Assembly: GCA_026415505.1 (NCBI GenBank) | Contig: JAOAGY010000018.1 | Span: 1 to 53,841, forward strand | Source: Chlorobiota bacterium | GTDB taxonomy: Bacteria > Bacteroidota > Ignavibacteria > Kapaibacteriales > NICIL-2 | Reading direction: 5' to 3' | Length of the DNA stretch: 53,841 nucleotides | Shown: piece by piece, positions 18,210-28,344 of the stretch | Layout of the letters: the number at the start of each line of letters is the position of its first letter | How positions within the stretch are numbered: position 1 is the stretch's first letter | Notes under the pieces: generated by a model | The model's input: the letters and a program-made list of their open reading frames with translations, nothing else | Told to the model about the DNA's origin: nothing | The model's database searches: none | Made by a program: the position numbers and the translations under genes

Positions 18210-18769
18210 CGAACCGGCGGTGACCACACGACATCGTGCTCGCCTGAACGCAGATTCGCAAGCCGTGCGGCGACGAAGAGAAAATCCGAACACCGATTGA
18301 GAAACGGCACGACCATTTCCCCGATCGCTTCTCGTTCGGCGAGCGCAACAGCACATCGTTCGGCACGCCGGCAGATCGTCCGCGCATGATGCAACAACGC
18401 GCTGGGCATGCTACCGGTCGGCAAGATGAACTGCCGCAGCGGTGGCAGCTCTTCCTCCCAGCGATCGATCCACCCTTCGAGCCACTCGATGTCCGCACGC
18501 TCAATCCGCGGCACGTCGTACCGTGGTGGAGGTTCCAGCGGTGTCGCCAAGTCGCTACCGAGCGAAAACAGCATCGAACTGAGTTCCAAAAGCACCTGCC
18601 GTAGATCGGTCGGTGTTTGTTGGTGCGCAATCGCAACGCCGAGAACACTGTTGAGTTCGTCCACAGTGCCGTAGGTTTCGATGCGGAGATCGTATTTGGG
18701 AACACGTTGACCGCCGAAGAGTGCCGTCGTGCCACGATCGCCCGTCTTGGTGTATATCCGCGTTGCCAT
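18206..18769 (-). CDS. Cob(I)alamin adenosyltransferase, PduO type
   Basis: 187 residues. Transfers the adenosyl group of ATP to cob(I)alamin or cobyrinate to give the coenzyme form. The N-terminal ATP site TKTGDRGTT is at 7-15, followed by the family segment YGTVDELNSVLG; RAERC and FLNRCSDFLFVAARL are the conserved helices near the C-terminus. ATG at 18769 gives the canonical MATRIYTKTG start; the upstream extension belongs to the previous gene. It is 4 nt after the MlaF-like gene, the last member of a long minus-strand operon. Confidence 0.95.
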   Translation of the reverse strand: MATRIYTKTGDRGTTALFGGQRVPKYDLRIETYGTVDELNSVLGVAIAHQQTPTDLRQVLLELSSMLFSLGSDLATPLEPPPRYDVPRIERADIEWLEGWIDRWEEELPPLRQFILPTGSMPSALLHHARTICRRAERCAVALAEREAIGEMVVPFLNRCSDFLFVAARLANLRSGEHDVVWSPPVR

Positions 18770-18773
18770 CGCC

Positions 18774-19565
18774 TCATACCTGCTGGTAGGGTGACACAAA
18801 TCGTTCGATGAATTCTTGCACGACAGGATCGAGACTCGATCGAAATGCCTCGACGTTCCCCTCGAAACGAACGACTCCGTCATCGAGCATCGCAACGCGG
18901 TCGGCGATGTTGAACACCGAGAACATGTCGTGTGTGATGACGACGCTGGTGACACCCAGTCGGACCTGGAGGTCCCGAATCAAGTGGTCGATTTGTTCGG
19001 ACGTCACCGGGTCGAGTCCTGTTGTCGGCTCGTCGTAGAAAATGTACTGCGGATTGCCGACCAATGCCCGCGCGACACCGACACGTTTGCGCATGCCTCC
19101 CGATAGGTCGGATGGCTTCTTCGAACACAACAGTGCGTATTCTCTCTCGTAGGCACTCTGTCCCACCTGGTCCGGCGACGGAACCAACCCGACAGCTTCG
19201 AGCACGCGGCGAGCTTCTGCATCGAGGACATCGCGACGACGCTCGCCGTGTTCATATAGCCCGATGACAACGTTTTCCCAGACCGTCAGCGAGTCGAACA
19301 GCGCCGCCCCTTGAAAGACAAAGCCAATCCGCCGACGCATTTCGTAGAGCGCCTCGCGCGACAGCTCGCCGATGGTCGTTCCGTCAATGCGCACCGTGCC
19401 ACGATCGGGAGCGAGCAGTCCGACGACGATTTTGAGAAGGACGCTTTTGCCGCAACCGGACTTGCCGACGATACACATTGTTTGCCCATTGGGTATCGTC
19501 AGCGTCACACCACGCAAGACCTGCTTGGCACCGAACGATTTGTGCACGTGTTCGACTGCGATCAT
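18774..19565 (-). CDS. ABC transporter ATPase, MlaF-like (lipid trafficking)
   Basis: 263 residues. Walker A GKSGCGKS at 34-41, signature LSGGMRKRVGVARAL, Walker B YIFYDEPTTGLDP, switch ITHD. The LSGGMRKR variant and the run DEPTTGLDPVTS are typical of MlaF/Ttg2A/Mkl ATPases that drive phospholipid movement between membranes. The partners MlaE (permease) and MlaD (MCE protein) are not adjacent, so either they lie elsewhere or the assignment is to a relative. It begins 3 nt after the end of the fused Dpp-type ATPase gene. Confidence 0.85.
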   Translation of the reverse strand: MIAVEHVHKSFGAKQVLRGVTLTIPNGQTMCIVGKSGCGKSVLLKIVVGLLAPDRGTVRIDGTTIGELSREALYEMRRRIGFVFQGAALFDSLTVWENVVIGLYEHGERRRDVLDAEARRVLEAVGLVPSPDQVGQSAYEREYALLCSKKPSDLSGGMRKRVGVARALVGNPQYIFYDEPTTGLDPVTSEQIDHLIRDLQVRLGVTSVVITHDMFSVFNIADRVAMLDDGVVRFEGNVEAFRSSLDPVVQEFIERFVSPYQQV

Positions 19566-19568
19566 CGC

Positions 19569-21353
19569 TTATGCTGCATGGAGTCGGTGACGGATGGATT
19601 CGATCGTCGGCGACGGAATCGCACCGATAAGCTGCCGAGTGTATTCCTGCTGGGGCGAGCGATAAAGTTCGTCGGCATCCTGCAGCTCGACAATACGACC
19701 GGCATGCATGACGGCAATGCGATCGCTGATGAATTTGACGACGCTCAAGTCGTGCGAGATGAATATGTACGTCAGCCCCAACTCTTCTCGCAACTGCACC
19801 AGAAGATTGAGTACCTGCGCCTGGACGCTCACATCGAGCGCCGAGACCGATTCGTCGCAAATAAGCAATGCCGGCTCCAACGCGAGTGCGCGGGCGATAC
19901 AGATTCGCTGGCGTTGCCCGCCGCTGAATTCGTGGGGATAATTGTGGTAGTGCTGCGGCTCCAATCCAACCTTGACGAGCAAATCCTCGATGAATTCACG
20001 GCGCTCGGCATCGCTGGAAAAACGCTCATGAACTTTGAGCACCTCCATGATTGCGCTGCCGACCGTCAAACGCGGATTGAGCGACGAATAGGGGTCCTGG
20101 AAAATGATCTGCATGTGGCGTCTCAACGCTTTCAGCTCGGAACGCGACAGCGATGTCACATCGTGGCCGTCGAAGACGATACGACCGCTGGTCGGTTCGA
20201 TCAATCGCAGAATCGCGCGCCCCGTAGTAGTCTTTCCGCACCCAGACTCTCCAACCAGTCCGAGTGTCTCACCACGACGTACTTCGAAACTGACTCCGTC
20301 AACTGCTTTGACCCACCCCGACGCTCGACTGAACAATCCCGTGCGGATGGGAAAGTGCACACGCAAATCCTCGACGCGGAGCAAGATGGGATTCTCCCTG
20401 AGTTGTGCCAGGCGTTCGGCGCGTTCAGCCTCGGGGATTGCACGTTCACGGACGACTATTTCGATATCCGCGTGATCACGCTCGACGATGGTGCCATCGG
20501 TTGATTCGTCCATGAAGTCGCGAACTGTCGGCAGCACACGCATTCGCACATCCAATCGTGGACGGCACGCAAGCAAACCTTTCGTGTACGGATGCTGTGG
20601 ATTTTCGAAGATATCCAGTGCGCTGCCGTGTTCGACGATGCGCCCTTTGTACATAACGACGACCTCATCGGCGATTTCCGCGACAACACCGAGATCGTGT
20701 GTGATGAAGAGCACGCTCATCTGGTGGGAACGCTGGAGCTGTTGGATCAATTCGAGGATCGCGGCTTGGACGGTTACATCGAGTGCTGTCGTCGGTTCGT
20801 CAGCGATGAGCAGGTCGGGATTGCACGCCATCGCCATAGCGATCATTACGCGCTGCTTTTGTCCGCCCGAGAGCTGGTGTGGATATTGGTCGAGCACGAC
20901 TTCCGGTCGTGGAAGTTGCACTTCGCGAAACAGTTGCACTGTACGCTCTCGCGCTTCCTGGCGGCTCATGCCGCGGTGCAACCGAAGCACTTCGACGACC
21001 TGATCGCCACAGCGAAACACCGGATTGAGCGATGTCATCGGCTCTTGGAAAATCATCCCCATCCGATTGCCCCGATAGCGGCGCATGTCTTCTTCGGGAA
21101 GCGATAGCAGCTCGACTCGAGCGCCATCGGCTTCGTAAAACGTGATCGAGCCACCGACGATACGACCCGGCGGCGATGGGATCAGCCGCATGATCGAAAG
21201 TGCTGTCACCGATTTGCCCGATCCGGATTCACCGACAATACCGACTGTCTTGCCGCGCGGAATTACCAGCGACACATCGTCAACAGCACGGACGATGCGC
21301 TCATCTGTGCGGAATTCGACTCCGAGATGTTCGATACGCAGAAGCGGTGCCAT
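19569..21353 (-). CDS. Fused double ABC ATPase of the oligopeptide (Dpp/Opp) type
   Basis: 594 residues carrying two complete nucleotide-binding domains, the DppD and DppF halves in one chain. Domain 1: Walker A GESGSGKS, signature [15 protein letters not shown], Walker [14 protein letters not shown]. Domain 2: [45 protein letters not shown]. Each ends with the peptide-importer extension (e.g. [25 protein letters not shown]). It would power uptake of peptides or related solutes. Permeases and binding protein are not nearby. ATG at 21353 gives the family start ([14 protein letters not shown]). The 43-nt gap upstream holds a near-miss of the -7 motif (GTATTTTG). Confidence 0.93.
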   Translation of the reverse strand: MAPLLRIEHLGVEFRTDERIVRAVDDVSLVIPRGKTVGIVGESGSGKSVTALSIMRLIPSPPGRIVGGSITFYEADGARVELLSLPEEDMRRYRGNRMGMIFQEPMTSLNPVFRCGDQVVEVLRLHRGMSRQEARERTVQLFREVQLPRPEVVLDQYPHQLSGGQKQRVMIAMAMACNPDLLIADEPTTALDVTVQAAILELIQQLQRSHQMSVLFITHDLGVVAEIADEVVVMYKGRIVEHGSALDIFENPQHPYTKGLLACRPRLDVRMRVLPTVRDFMDESTDGTIVERDHADIEIVVRERAIPEAERAERLAQLRENPILLRVEDLRVHFPIRTGLFSRASGWVKAVDGVSFEVRRGETLGLVGESGCGKTTTGRAILRLIEPTSGRIVFDGHDVTSLSRSELKALRRHMQIIFQDPYSSLNPRLTVGSAIMEVLKVHERFSSDAERREFIEDLLVKVGLEPQHYHNYPHEFSGGQRQRICIARALALEPALLICDESVSALDVSVQAQVLNLLVQLREELGLTYIFISHDLSVVKFISDRIAVMHAGRIVELQDADELYRSPQQEYTRQLIGAIPSPTIESIRHRLHAA

Positions 21354-21396
21354 ATCGAGACGAGAGTACAACAACCAAGCGCAAAATACAGTACCG

Positions 21397-22491
21397 CTAT
21401 CGGTACATGCGGCGATTGCGAATGTAGTCCACCACGAGCATCTTCCCCAATTGATCGAGGTCGCTGTAAAACGCACGTCCACGATTTGCGCGGGTGAGTT
21501 CCTCGACGAAACTGCGCAGATATGCATCGCGCGCGATCATGAACGTGCTGATCGTGATTCCGTCTCGGCGGCAGGCAACGGCTTCGTCGAGCGTTTTGTT
21601 GACGATGCGGGGGTCGAGTCCGAAGGGATTTTTGTAGAGTCGCCGATTGTCGTCGAATATCGCCGACGGTTTGCCGTCGGTGATCAAAAAAATTTGCTTG
21701 TTCGTACTGCGTGCGCGTCGCAGCAATTGCCGTCCGAGTCGCAGTGCATCGCGTGTGTTCGTATGGAACGGACCGACGGTGATGTAGGGAATCAGTTCAC
21801 GCTCGATGCGTCGCGCTTCGTCCCCGAACACGACGACATCGAGCCGATCTTTGGGGTACTTTGTCGTGATGAGTTCGACCAATGCGAGCGCGACACGCTT
21901 GGCTGGTGTGATACGATCTTCACCGTAGAGCACCATCGAATGGGAGATGTCTATCGCCAGCACGGTCGCGCACGTGGTCGAATGCTCGGTCTCGTGAACA
22001 CGGATGTCGTCTTCATGGAGCGGAAAATTTTCCAGCGAGCTATCACGGAGCAACACATTTTGAAATGTCTCCGTCAGAGCGATGAGCGAAGCGGGATCGC
22101 CGAAAATGTAAGATCGGGTTTCGGGAAGCGGCTCGTGTCCCTCTCCTGCGTGGGGGACGTCGTGATCGCCGACGTCGCCTTTGCCGAGCGCGCGGAAAAT
22201 CTCGCCGAGTGCATCGGTCCGCATCATGCGTTCAGTTTTCGGTGTCGGGCGAAGCTCGCCGTCCTGCTCTTCGATGAAACCTTCGGCGATGAGCAGTCGG
22301 ACGTAGTCGTCCATCGTCATCTCGCCGAGCACCCCGTAGCGTTCGTCGAGCAATTCCATCAGTCGCAAGGCATCGGCGACGTCCATATCGGCTTTTAGCA
22401 GCACCAGCCGAAATAGCTGAAACATTCGCTGTAGCGCCTGTTCGGCGGTTTCGGCATCTTCGTGCCACGCAGTATAGCGAAGGCGATACAT
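21397..22491 (-). CDS. VWA-domain protein
   Basis: 364 residues, no signal peptide. A helical N-terminal part (1-170) precedes a von Willebrand factor A domain with [13 protein letters not shown] (D181, S183, S185) and [10 protein letters not shown]. The C-terminus is very basic (YIRNRRMYR). Proteins of this shape often work with a MoxR-type AAA+ ATPase, but none is adjacent; here it lies 2 nt downstream of hslU, so it is co-expressed with the HslUV protease. What it does is not known. Confidence 0.8.
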   Translation of the reverse strand: MYRLRYTAWHEDAETAEQALQRMFQLFRLVLLKADMDVADALRLMELLDERYGVLGEMTMDDYVRLLIAEGFIEEQDGELRPTPKTERMMRTDALGEIFRALGKGDVGDHDVPHAGEGHEPLPETRSYIFGDPASLIALTETFQNVLLRDSSLENFPLHEDDIRVHETEHSTTCATVLAIDISHSMVLYGEDRITPAKRVALALVELITTKYPKDRLDVVVFGDEARRIERELIPYITVGPFHTNTRDALRLGRQLLRRARSTNKQIFLITDGKPSAIFDDNRRLYKNPFGLDPRIVNKTLDEAVACRRDGITISTFMIARDAYLRSFVEELTRANRGRAFYSDLDQLGKMLVVDYIRNRRMYR

Positions 22492-22493
22492 TG

Positions 22494-23858
22494 TCAGAGC
22501 ATGTATTTGCTCAAATCAACATCGTGGGCGAAGCGATCGAGCTTGCTGCGAACGTATGACGCGTCGAGCCTGAAACGATTGTCAACGATCGCATCCGGTG
22601 CATCGAAGAGCAAATCGTCGAGCACGGTCGTCAAAATGGTGTGCAATCGGCGTGCGCCGATGTTGGACACGGTGTCGTTGACACGGGCGGCAATCGCAGC
22701 AATCTCGGCGATCGCATCGTCGGTGAATTCCAGCTCGATGCCCTCGGTGGCGAGCAATGCGCGGTACTGCTTGATCAGCGCGTTTTCCGGAAGCGTCAGT
22801 ATCTGCACGAAGTCTTGTTCCGATAGGGAATGCAGTTCGACACGAATAGGAAAACGACCCTGCAATTCGGGAATTAGATCCGACGGTTTGCTGACGTGAA
22901 ATGCACCCGATGCAATGAAGAGAACGTGGTCGGTTCGCAGCGGACCGTACTTGGTATTGACCGTCGAACCTTCGACGATCGGGAGCAAATCCCGCTGGAC
23001 GCCTTCTCGCGATACATCCGGTCCGTGCGACTGCCCTCGCGAGGCGACTTTGTCAATTTCGTCAATGAAGACGATGCCCATCGTCTCGGCACGTTCGATT
23101 GCCTCGCGTACCACCGCATCCATATCGATGAGCTTTTCGGCTTCTTCTTGTTCGAAAATCGCCCGTGCTTGAGCGATCGTTACTTTCCGTTTTTTGGTCG
23201 CTTTCGGCATGAATCGTCCGAGAATCTCCTGCATATTGATGCCCAGCTCGTCCAAACCGATAGGACCCATCACCTGCATCATCGGTACTTGGGGAGCGGA
23301 GACCTCGATTTCGATCGGTTGGCTGTCGAGCTGTCCACTGCTGAGTTTGTACCGTAGCTCTGCGCGCCGTTCGGTGTACCGCTCCATATCGGCGGTCGAA
23401 CCGAATTCGAACGACACTCCGCGGGCTGGCGGTGGCACGAGAATATCCAACAAGCGTTCTTCGGCAGCGGCGGCAGCTTCACGACGTTTCTCAGCGGTTT
23501 TCTCTTGGCGGACCATGGCGACAGCGGTTTCGGCTAAATCGCGGATCATGCTCTCGACATCGCGTCCGACATAGCCGACCTCGGTGAATTTGGTTGCTTC
23601 GACCTTGACGAACGGTGCGCCAGCCAAACGCGCCAGTCGCCGCGCCAATTCGGTTTTTCCCACGCCGGTCGGTCCGATCAAAATGATGTTGTTCGGCATG
23701 ATCTCCTCGCGCAGATCGCCCTCGACTCGTTGGCGACGCCAGCGATTCCGGAGCGCAATCGCTAAGGCGCGTTTTGCCTCCTGCTGTCCGATGACGTATT
23801 TGTCCAGCTCAGCGACGATCTGCCGGGGCGATAGTAGCGATTGCTGTGGTGTTGTCAT
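22494..23858 (-). CDS. hslU: HslU, ATPase of the HslUV protease
   Basis: 454 residues, normal size. AAA+ unfoldase that feeds proteins to HslV. N-terminal [23 protein letters not shown], Walker [10 protein letters not shown] at 62-70, Walker [10 protein letters not shown], pore-loop region YVGRDVESM, and a helical I-domain (about 110-240). The C-terminal tail [15 protein letters not shown] is of the type that inserts into HslV pockets. Overlaps hslV by 4 nt (ATGA). Confidence 0.98.
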   Translation of the reverse strand: MTTPQQSLLSPRQIVAELDKYVIGQQEAKRALAIALRNRWRRQRVEGDLREEIMPNNIILIGPTGVGKTELARRLARLAGAPFVKVEATKFTEVGYVGRDVESMIRDLAETAVAMVRQEKTAEKRREAAAAAEERLLDILVPPPARGVSFEFGSTADMERYTERRAELRYKLSSGQLDSQPIEIEVSAPQVPMMQVMGPIGLDELGINMQEILGRFMPKATKKRKVTIAQARAIFEQEEAEKLIDMDAVVREAIERAETMGIVFIDEIDKVASRGQSHGPDVSREGVQRDLLPIVEGSTVNTKYGPLRTDHVLFIASGAFHVSKPSDLIPELQGRFPIRVELHSLSEQDFVQILTLPENALIKQYRALLATEGIELEFTDDAIAEIAAIAARVNDTVSNIGARRLHTILTTVLDDLLFDAPDAIVDNRFRLDASYVRSKLDRFAHDVDLSKYML

Positions 23859-24403
23859 GCGAGTTCTTCGATGGTGAAGGTATCGTTCGTGTAAATGCAG
23901 ATGTCGGCAGCGACAGAGAGCGCCTCCTCGACGATGCGTCGTGCATCCAGCGACGTGTGACGCACCAATGCTCGTGCTGCAGCGAGCGCAAAATTCCCGC
24001 CCGAGCCGATCGCTGCGATACCGTCGTCGGGGACGATGACATCACCGTTCCCGCTGATGAGCACAAGCTCAGTACGACTGGCAGCAACGAGCATCGCTTC
24101 GAGCCGGCGTAAGTAGCGATCGGTCCGCCACGCTTTCGCCAGCTCGACGGCGCTGCGAGCCAAATTGCCGCGATGTGCACCGAGTTGCTCCTCGAACCGT
24201 TCCAGCAACGTAAAAGCATCGGCAGTCGCACCGGCGAACCCAGCGAGAACCGAATCGTTGTAGAGCCTGCGAACTTTTCGTGCAGTGCTCTTGAGAATCG
24301 TTGTATCCAGCGAAACCTGACCGTCGCTACCTATGCATGCTTTGCCATCGCGAAGGACGGCGATGACGGTCGTTCCATGCGCTTGCAATTCGGATCGTTT
24401 CAT
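23855..24403 (-). CDS. hslV: HslV, proteolytic subunit of HslUV
   Basis: 182 residues. Threonine peptidase forming the double hexameric ring inside HslUV. The segment [24 protein letters not shown] places the catalytic Thr at residue 11, preceded by a ten-residue propeptide ([10 protein letters not shown]), so it must be processed to free the Thr; proteobacterial HslV usually has only the Met before it, while a B. subtilis-type ClpQ has a short leader. ARKVRRL and [19 protein letters not shown] are family hallmarks. ATG at 24403 overlaps the end of the upstream small membrane protein gene. Confidence 0.97.
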   Translation of the reverse strand: MKRSELQAHGTTVIAVLRDGKACIGSDGQVSLDTTILKSTARKVRRLYNDSVLAGFAGATADAFTLLERFEEQLGAHRGNLARSAVELAKAWRTDRYLRRLEAMLVAASRTELVLISGNGDVIVPDDGIAAIGSGGNFALAAARALVRHTSLDARRIVEEALSVAADICIYTNDTFTIEELA

Positions 24404-24744
24404 TTCTTCAACCGCACCAGGAATACGACAAAAACGAAAAGCGACACTATCGCCAGCGACGCCAGTATAGCGCCTGTGTCGAACGCGCCACCAGCGAAAG
24501 CTTCGACCGAGCGCCACACAAACGACAGCGTGAAAATGCCGAGTGCTGTCGCCAGCGCTGGTTTGCTCCAGAGAACTCGGCGACGCCAGAATATTCCGAG
24601 CAGAACGACGATTGCACCACCACCGATTCCTCCGACGAGTGCAATCGGTGCGTGATGCTCGCCGTACAAATACACGAGCGTCCCCGTTGTAGCCAGAACA
24701 ACGGCATAACCGATCAACAGCCGGAAAACAGCCGAAAGACTCAT
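24400..24744 (-). CDS. Small membrane protein, four predicted TM segments
   Basis: 114 residues with hydrophobic segments at roughly 6-25, 32-49, 58-76 and 88-111 and a basic C-terminus (RLKK). It could be TMEM14-like, judged only from size and Gly-rich helices; I do not firmly recognise it. It is locked between two genes by overlaps: TGATG with the LolD-like gene and 4 nt with hslV. The coupling makes it a real gene. Confidence 0.7.
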   Translation of the reverse strand: MSLSAVFRLLIGYAVVLATTGTLVYLYGEHHAPIALVGGIGGGAIVVLLGIFWRRRVLWSKPALATALGIFTLSFVWRSVEAFAGGAFDTGAILASLAIVSLFVFVVFLVRLKK

Positions 24745-25442
24745 CACTGCTGGCACTCGGTGATTCGACCGTCCTGCATTGTCACGATACGATCGGCGCA
24801 ACCAGCGACATCGGGACTATGCGTTGCCACCAGCACCGTCAGTCCATATTCGAGCCGTAGTTCGGCGATCAGACGAAGAACGTGGGCAGTGCTCGCGGAA
24901 TCGAGGTTGCCCGTCGGCTCATCGGCAAGCAATACTTTCGGACGGATCACCAGTGCACGCGCCAATGCAACGCGTTGTTGCTCACCGCCGGACATCTCCG
25001 CCGGTTTGTGTTCGAGCCGATGCGATAGTCCGACCGCGTCGAGCACCGCACGCGCTTGTCGTTCAGCAACGGTGCGTCGCTCGCCTCGCAACAGCAGTGG
25101 CATCATGACGTTTTCCAGCGCACTGAATTCCGGCAGCAAATGGTGGAACTGGAAGACGAATCCAATGCCGTACGAACGAAGCCGCACACGATCGGATTCA
25201 TTCAAGCTCGAAAGCGTCTGACGCTCACCGCCATCGAGCCGATAGTACACCTCACCTCGATCGGGTGTATCCAGCCCGCCGAGAATGTGTAGAAACGTAC
25301 TTTTGCCCGCGCCGGACGGACCAACGAGCGCGACGTATTCACCACGCTGAAGCGACAGTGATACACCACGCAAAACGACGGTGTCATTGGTCGAGCGAAG
25401 CGAATACGTCTTGTGAACGTCCTCGGCGGAGAGTATCGTCAC
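24744..25442 (-). CDS. ABC transporter ATPase, LolD-like
   Basis: 232 residues with a GTG start at 25442. Walker A GPSGAGKS at 41-48, signature [15 protein letters not shown], Walker [23 protein letters not shown] and the Q-loop stretch [24 protein letters not shown] are marks of the MacB/LolD/FtsE group; LolD releases lipoproteins from the inner membrane with LolCE. GTG is preferred because a TATTTTTG promoter element ends only 23 nt upstream, which excludes the longer frame that starts near 25505. LolC/E are not in the window. First gene of a long minus-strand operon. Confidence 0.85.
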   Translation of the reverse strand: MTILSAEDVHKTYSLRSTNDTVVLRGVSLSLQRGEYVALVGPSGAGKSTFLHILGGLDTPDRGEVYYRLDGGERQTLSSLNESDRVRLRSYGIGFVFQFHHLLPEFSALENVMMPLLLRGERRTVAERQARAVLDAVGLSHRLEHKPAEMSGGEQQRVALARALVIRPKVLLADEPTGNLDSASTAHVLRLIAELRLEYGLTVLVATHSPDVAGCADRIVTMQDGRITECQQ

Positions 25443-25465
25443 GCTGCGTCGGAGAATGATGCAAG

Positions 25466-25473
25466 CAAAAATA
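25466..25473 (-). promoter_or_regulatory. Bacteroidota-type -7 element for the lolD-hslVU operon
   Basis: Minus-strand TATTTTTG, exact TAnnTTTG, 23 nt before the GTG start of the LolD-like gene and directly beside the divergent rsmB start. It also fixes the start codon choice of the ABC gene. Confidence 0.55.
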
Positions 25474-25489
25474 CCGCATCTCGGAAGCG

Positions 25490-26881
25490 ATGAACCCACA
25501 TTCACTGCTCAACCACTGCATTCAATTGCTCGACGTGATCGAACGAGCTGCTTCTACGCCAGCCGACGAACTGGCAAGTGCGTACATGCGTTCGCGAAAG
25601 TATCTCGGTGCCAAAGAACGTCGCGCAGTGTCGGAGATCGTGTTCTCGACACTACGCATGAAAAACACCGCCGAGTTCATCGTCAACACCATGCTCCGAC
25701 GAAACGCTCGCCCCGAACCACAACCGACACTGGCAGCGCTCGTTGGGACAATGACTGCAGTCGCTCCGCTGTGGGCGGGCTTCGATCCACGCTCGGTGCT
25801 CGACGACGCAGCAAACATGCCCACCGATCCCATCGCCGTAGCCGAGCACCTTTACCGTGAAGTAACTGGCGACACGCTGCCGCCTCGGTGGCACTCCGAG
25901 CTTGTATCGCTCTTGCATGAACTCGACGAAGGTGGGTCCGATGAGTTCGGTTCGCTTGCGCTCGTAGCGTGCCTGCCCGAATGGATCGTCGCGCACCTTC
26001 ACGATGGCGGGATGACTACTGACGAAATCCGACAACTCGGTCGTGCGATGATCGTGGCTGCACCGGTGGTCTTGCGTGTTGCGACTCCGGCTCTGTCCCG
26101 GCAGCAGATTATCGCACTGCTCGAACAGAGCGGCATTCGGTCGCAGCCGTCAACGCTCGTACCAGACGGCATCGTCCTCGACCATCGCGCTCGACTCTAT
26201 CAGCACGAGCTATACCGAAGCGGTGCCGTCGAAGTGCAAGACGCAGGGAGTCAGCTCGTCAGCCTCGCACTTGCACCCGAAGAACACTGGCGCATTCTCG
26301 ATGCGTGCGCTGGCGCTGGAGGAAAAACGCTGCATCTGGCGTACCTTCAGCGCGATCGCGGAGAAATCGTCGCATCCGACGTCGAACCTCGCAGACTTGG
26401 GTTTTTGCAACGCAGACTTCAGCGACATCGTTTTCGCTCCATTCGTACCGAACCGATTCCGTTACTTCCGCTACCACGACAGAAAGCCTACGAAAAAAGG
26501 TTCGATGCCGTGTTGCTCGATGTTCCTTGCAGTGGAACGGGTACGCTGCGACGTTCCCCAGAAATTCGATGGCGCCTCCGTCCCCGTCAAATCGAGCACA
26601 TTGTCGCGACACAAGAGCGTATCCTCGATACGTACTCGCGATACGTGCGACCTGGGGGAATTCTCGTGTATGCGACGTGTTCGATCCTTCACGGCGAGAA
26701 CGAACGTGTCGTCGAGCGTTTCTTGGATCGCTCCACCGATTTCGTACCCGACCCACTGGCACCAGCATTCGAGCGCTACGGTGTTGGGCTGAACATCGGG
26801 GAAGAACAATGGTCGCTGCGACTGGCTCCGCACACGCACGGTACCGATGGATTTTTCATCGCACGATTACGGCGACGATAA
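25490..26881 (+). CDS. rsmB: 16S rRNA m5C methyltransferase, RsmB family
   Basis: 463 residues. An N-terminal NusB-like RNA-binding domain (about 1-140) is followed by the SAM-dependent methyltransferase domain: motif I DACAGAGGKTLHLA, motif IV LLDVPCSGTGTLRR with C347, and motif VI VYATCSI with C397. These two Cys are the release and nucleophile pair of Nop2/Sun enzymes. It likely methylates a cytosine in 16S rRNA (C967 in E. coli). The end overlaps the convergent membrane protein gene by 15 nt. Confidence 0.93.
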   Translation: MNPHSLLNHCIQLLDVIERAASTPADELASAYMRSRKYLGAKERRAVSEIVFSTLRMKNTAEFIVNTMLRRNARPEPQPTLAALVGTMTAVAPLWAGFDPRSVLDDAANMPTDPIAVAEHLYREVTGDTLPPRWHSELVSLLHELDEGGSDEFGSLALVACLPEWIVAHLHDGGMTTDEIRQLGRAMIVAAPVVLRVATPALSRQQIIALLEQSGIRSQPSTLVPDGIVLDHRARLYQHELYRSGAVEVQDAGSQLVSLALAPEEHWRILDACAGAGGKTLHLAYLQRDRGEIVASDVEPRRLGFLQRRLQRHRFRSIRTEPIPLLPLPRQKAYEKRFDAVLLDVPCSGTGTLRRSPEIRWRLRPRQIEHIVATQERILDTYSRYVRPGGILVYATCSILHGENERVVERFLDRSTDFVPDPLAPAFERYGVGLNIGEEQWSLRLAPHTHGTDGFFIARLRRR

Positions 26882-27568
26882 ACCGCTACTCCGTGCTACG
26901 AGAAATACTCCACCTGCAATCAGTGCAAATCGAACCAGAAATGCGACCGCAGCGGATATCGAAACCGTTTTCCAGCTATGACTGGGAAGTAGCACTCGCG
27001 CCATGACGGCTGCATGGACGACCGATCCGATCTCGACTTTTGACGCGAGCGCGAGCAACTGAACATTCGCTGTCGCAGGATCGAGCAACGCGCCGAGCGA
27101 TGGCACAGCACGTACCGACCCAACCAACACTTGCACCACAGCCACCACGACACCGACGACGCTCACCAGCGGCAGCGGTACGATCGCGGCTGTTGCTATG
27201 CTGCCAATTCCGACCGATGCTCTCACAACGCCACGCACCGCAACGATCCCTCCGAGTCCCCACAGTACGAGTGCCGCGATACTCCCACCGAAAAGCGAGG
27301 AAGCGAACACACCGAGCGGCGCAAAGTCCATCGGTATTGCGCTGTAGCCCAACCCGTGCGCGACCGCCGCATTCGCTGCTGCGTACTGCTCGCGCAAGTG
27401 CGGATCGAGCCACCCGATCCACGCCGAGAGGACGTCCAACAGCGCGGCTACCAATGCAGATGCAAATGCCACCTGAACTCGAGCGACTGGACCAATCGCA
27501 TCGAGTGGCAGTGGCGAGCCGGTTATCGCCGTGCGAAACCAGTCAATCCAGCGATGAGCCTCCTTCAT
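26867..27568 (-). CDS. Integral membrane protein, possibly Yip1-like
   Basis: 233 residues with about five hydrophobic segments (near 28-50, 85-115, 118-150, 180-195 and 203-228). The stretch before the last two helices (LLALASKVEIGSVVHAAVMARVL) resembles Yip1-family bacterial proteins, but the match is only by eye. It overlaps the peptidase gene upstream by 26 nt and is the last gene of a minus-strand run from lpxB. Function unknown. Confidence 0.65.
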   Translation of the reverse strand: MKEAHRWIDWFRTAITGSPLPLDAIGPVARVQVAFASALVAALLDVLSAWIGWLDPHLREQYAAANAAVAHGLGYSAIPMDFAPLGVFASSLFGGSIAALVLWGLGGIVAVRGVVRASVGIGSIATAAIVPLPLVSVVGVVVAVVQVLVGSVRAVPSLGALLDPATANVQLLALASKVEIGSVVHAAVMARVLLPSHSWKTVSISAAVAFLVRFALIAGGVFLVARSSGLSSP

Positions 27569-28340
27569 GAGCGGCGTTTTCTGGTGGCGACATGAACCCT
27601 TCGCGGTCGTAGGCGCGCCCGCGTATCAACAGCCAGTAGCTGCGACACTCGAACAGAAATCGTTCACCCAAAGTGCGAGAAAACGGCGAGTCTTGCTGTC
27701 GCATGCGTTCCGGATGCCATTGAACAGCGACCAGGAATCCGCTCGTTTCGGGCGCATCGGCTTCAACGGCTTCGATGATTCCATCGGGCGCAGTTGCCGC
27801 AACCCGGATACCGCTACCGAGCCGTTCGATCGCTTGATGGTGCGCACTGTTGACGGTTCCTTCCCACGCGCGAAGCATCTTGCCGAGCGTCGTGCCAGCT
27901 TCGATTTCGATCGCATGTTCGCTGTCGGCATCGCCGAGCTTTCGATGTTCGAGCGACGATGCCATGTGGCTTGGTATGTCGGCAATCAAACTACCACCGC
28001 TGGCGACATTGACGAGCTGCAAACCACGACAGATACCGAGCACCGGCATCGAATACGAGCGTGCTCGTTCGAGCAACGCAAATTCGAAGTCGTCGCGTGC
28101 ACGGTCAATCGTTCCACAAGGCGGACGCAGTTGCTCGGCGCCATAGAGCGCAGGATCAATATCGGCGCCGCCGGTGAACACGACACCGGCACACTCGACC
28201 AGCTCCTCCAGTGCGCGACGAGTATCGTAACCGTTCCTGGACAGGTCAACGATCTCGATGTCCGATTCGATTCTCTTGAGCCACTCGGCATAGCGTTCGT
28301 ATTTCGGGCTACCGCTTCCCTTCGACAGAGCGATCTTCAT
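27543..28340 (-). CDS. Class I glutamine amidotransferase-like gamma-glutamyl hydrolase (peptidase C26)
   Basis: 265 residues. The nucleophile elbow LGICRGLQLVNVASGG gives catalytic C104; FTGGADIDPALYG forms the oxyanion region and VQWHPER supplies the His/Glu of the triad. This is the gamma-glutamyl-GABA hydrolase/PuuD-like group, which removes glutamate from gamma-glutamyl amines. No putrescine genes are adjacent, so the substrate is open. ATG at 28340 lies 4 nt after the lpxK stop. Confidence 0.85.
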   Translation of the reverse strand: MKIALSKGSGSPKYERYAEWLKRIESDIEIVDLSRNGYDTRRALEELVECAGVVFTGGADIDPALYGAEQLRPPCGTIDRARDDFEFALLERARSYSMPVLGICRGLQLVNVASGGSLIADIPSHMASSLEHRKLGDADSEHAIEIEAGTTLGKMLRAWEGTVNSAHHQAIERLGSGIRVAATAPDGIIEAVEADAPETSGFLVAVQWHPERMRQQDSPFSRTLGERFLFECRSYWLLIRGRAYDREGFMSPPENAAHEGGSSLD

Positions 28341-28344
28341 CGTG

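Noticed and set aside
19311-20504. Long plus-strand frame (397 codons) across the ABC ATPase genes
   Set aside because: Shadow of the two minus-strand ABC genes, whose Walker and signature motifs are intact.
21142-22398. 418-codon plus-strand frame
   Set aside because: Shadow of the VWA gene and the ABC gene start; no recognisable motif.
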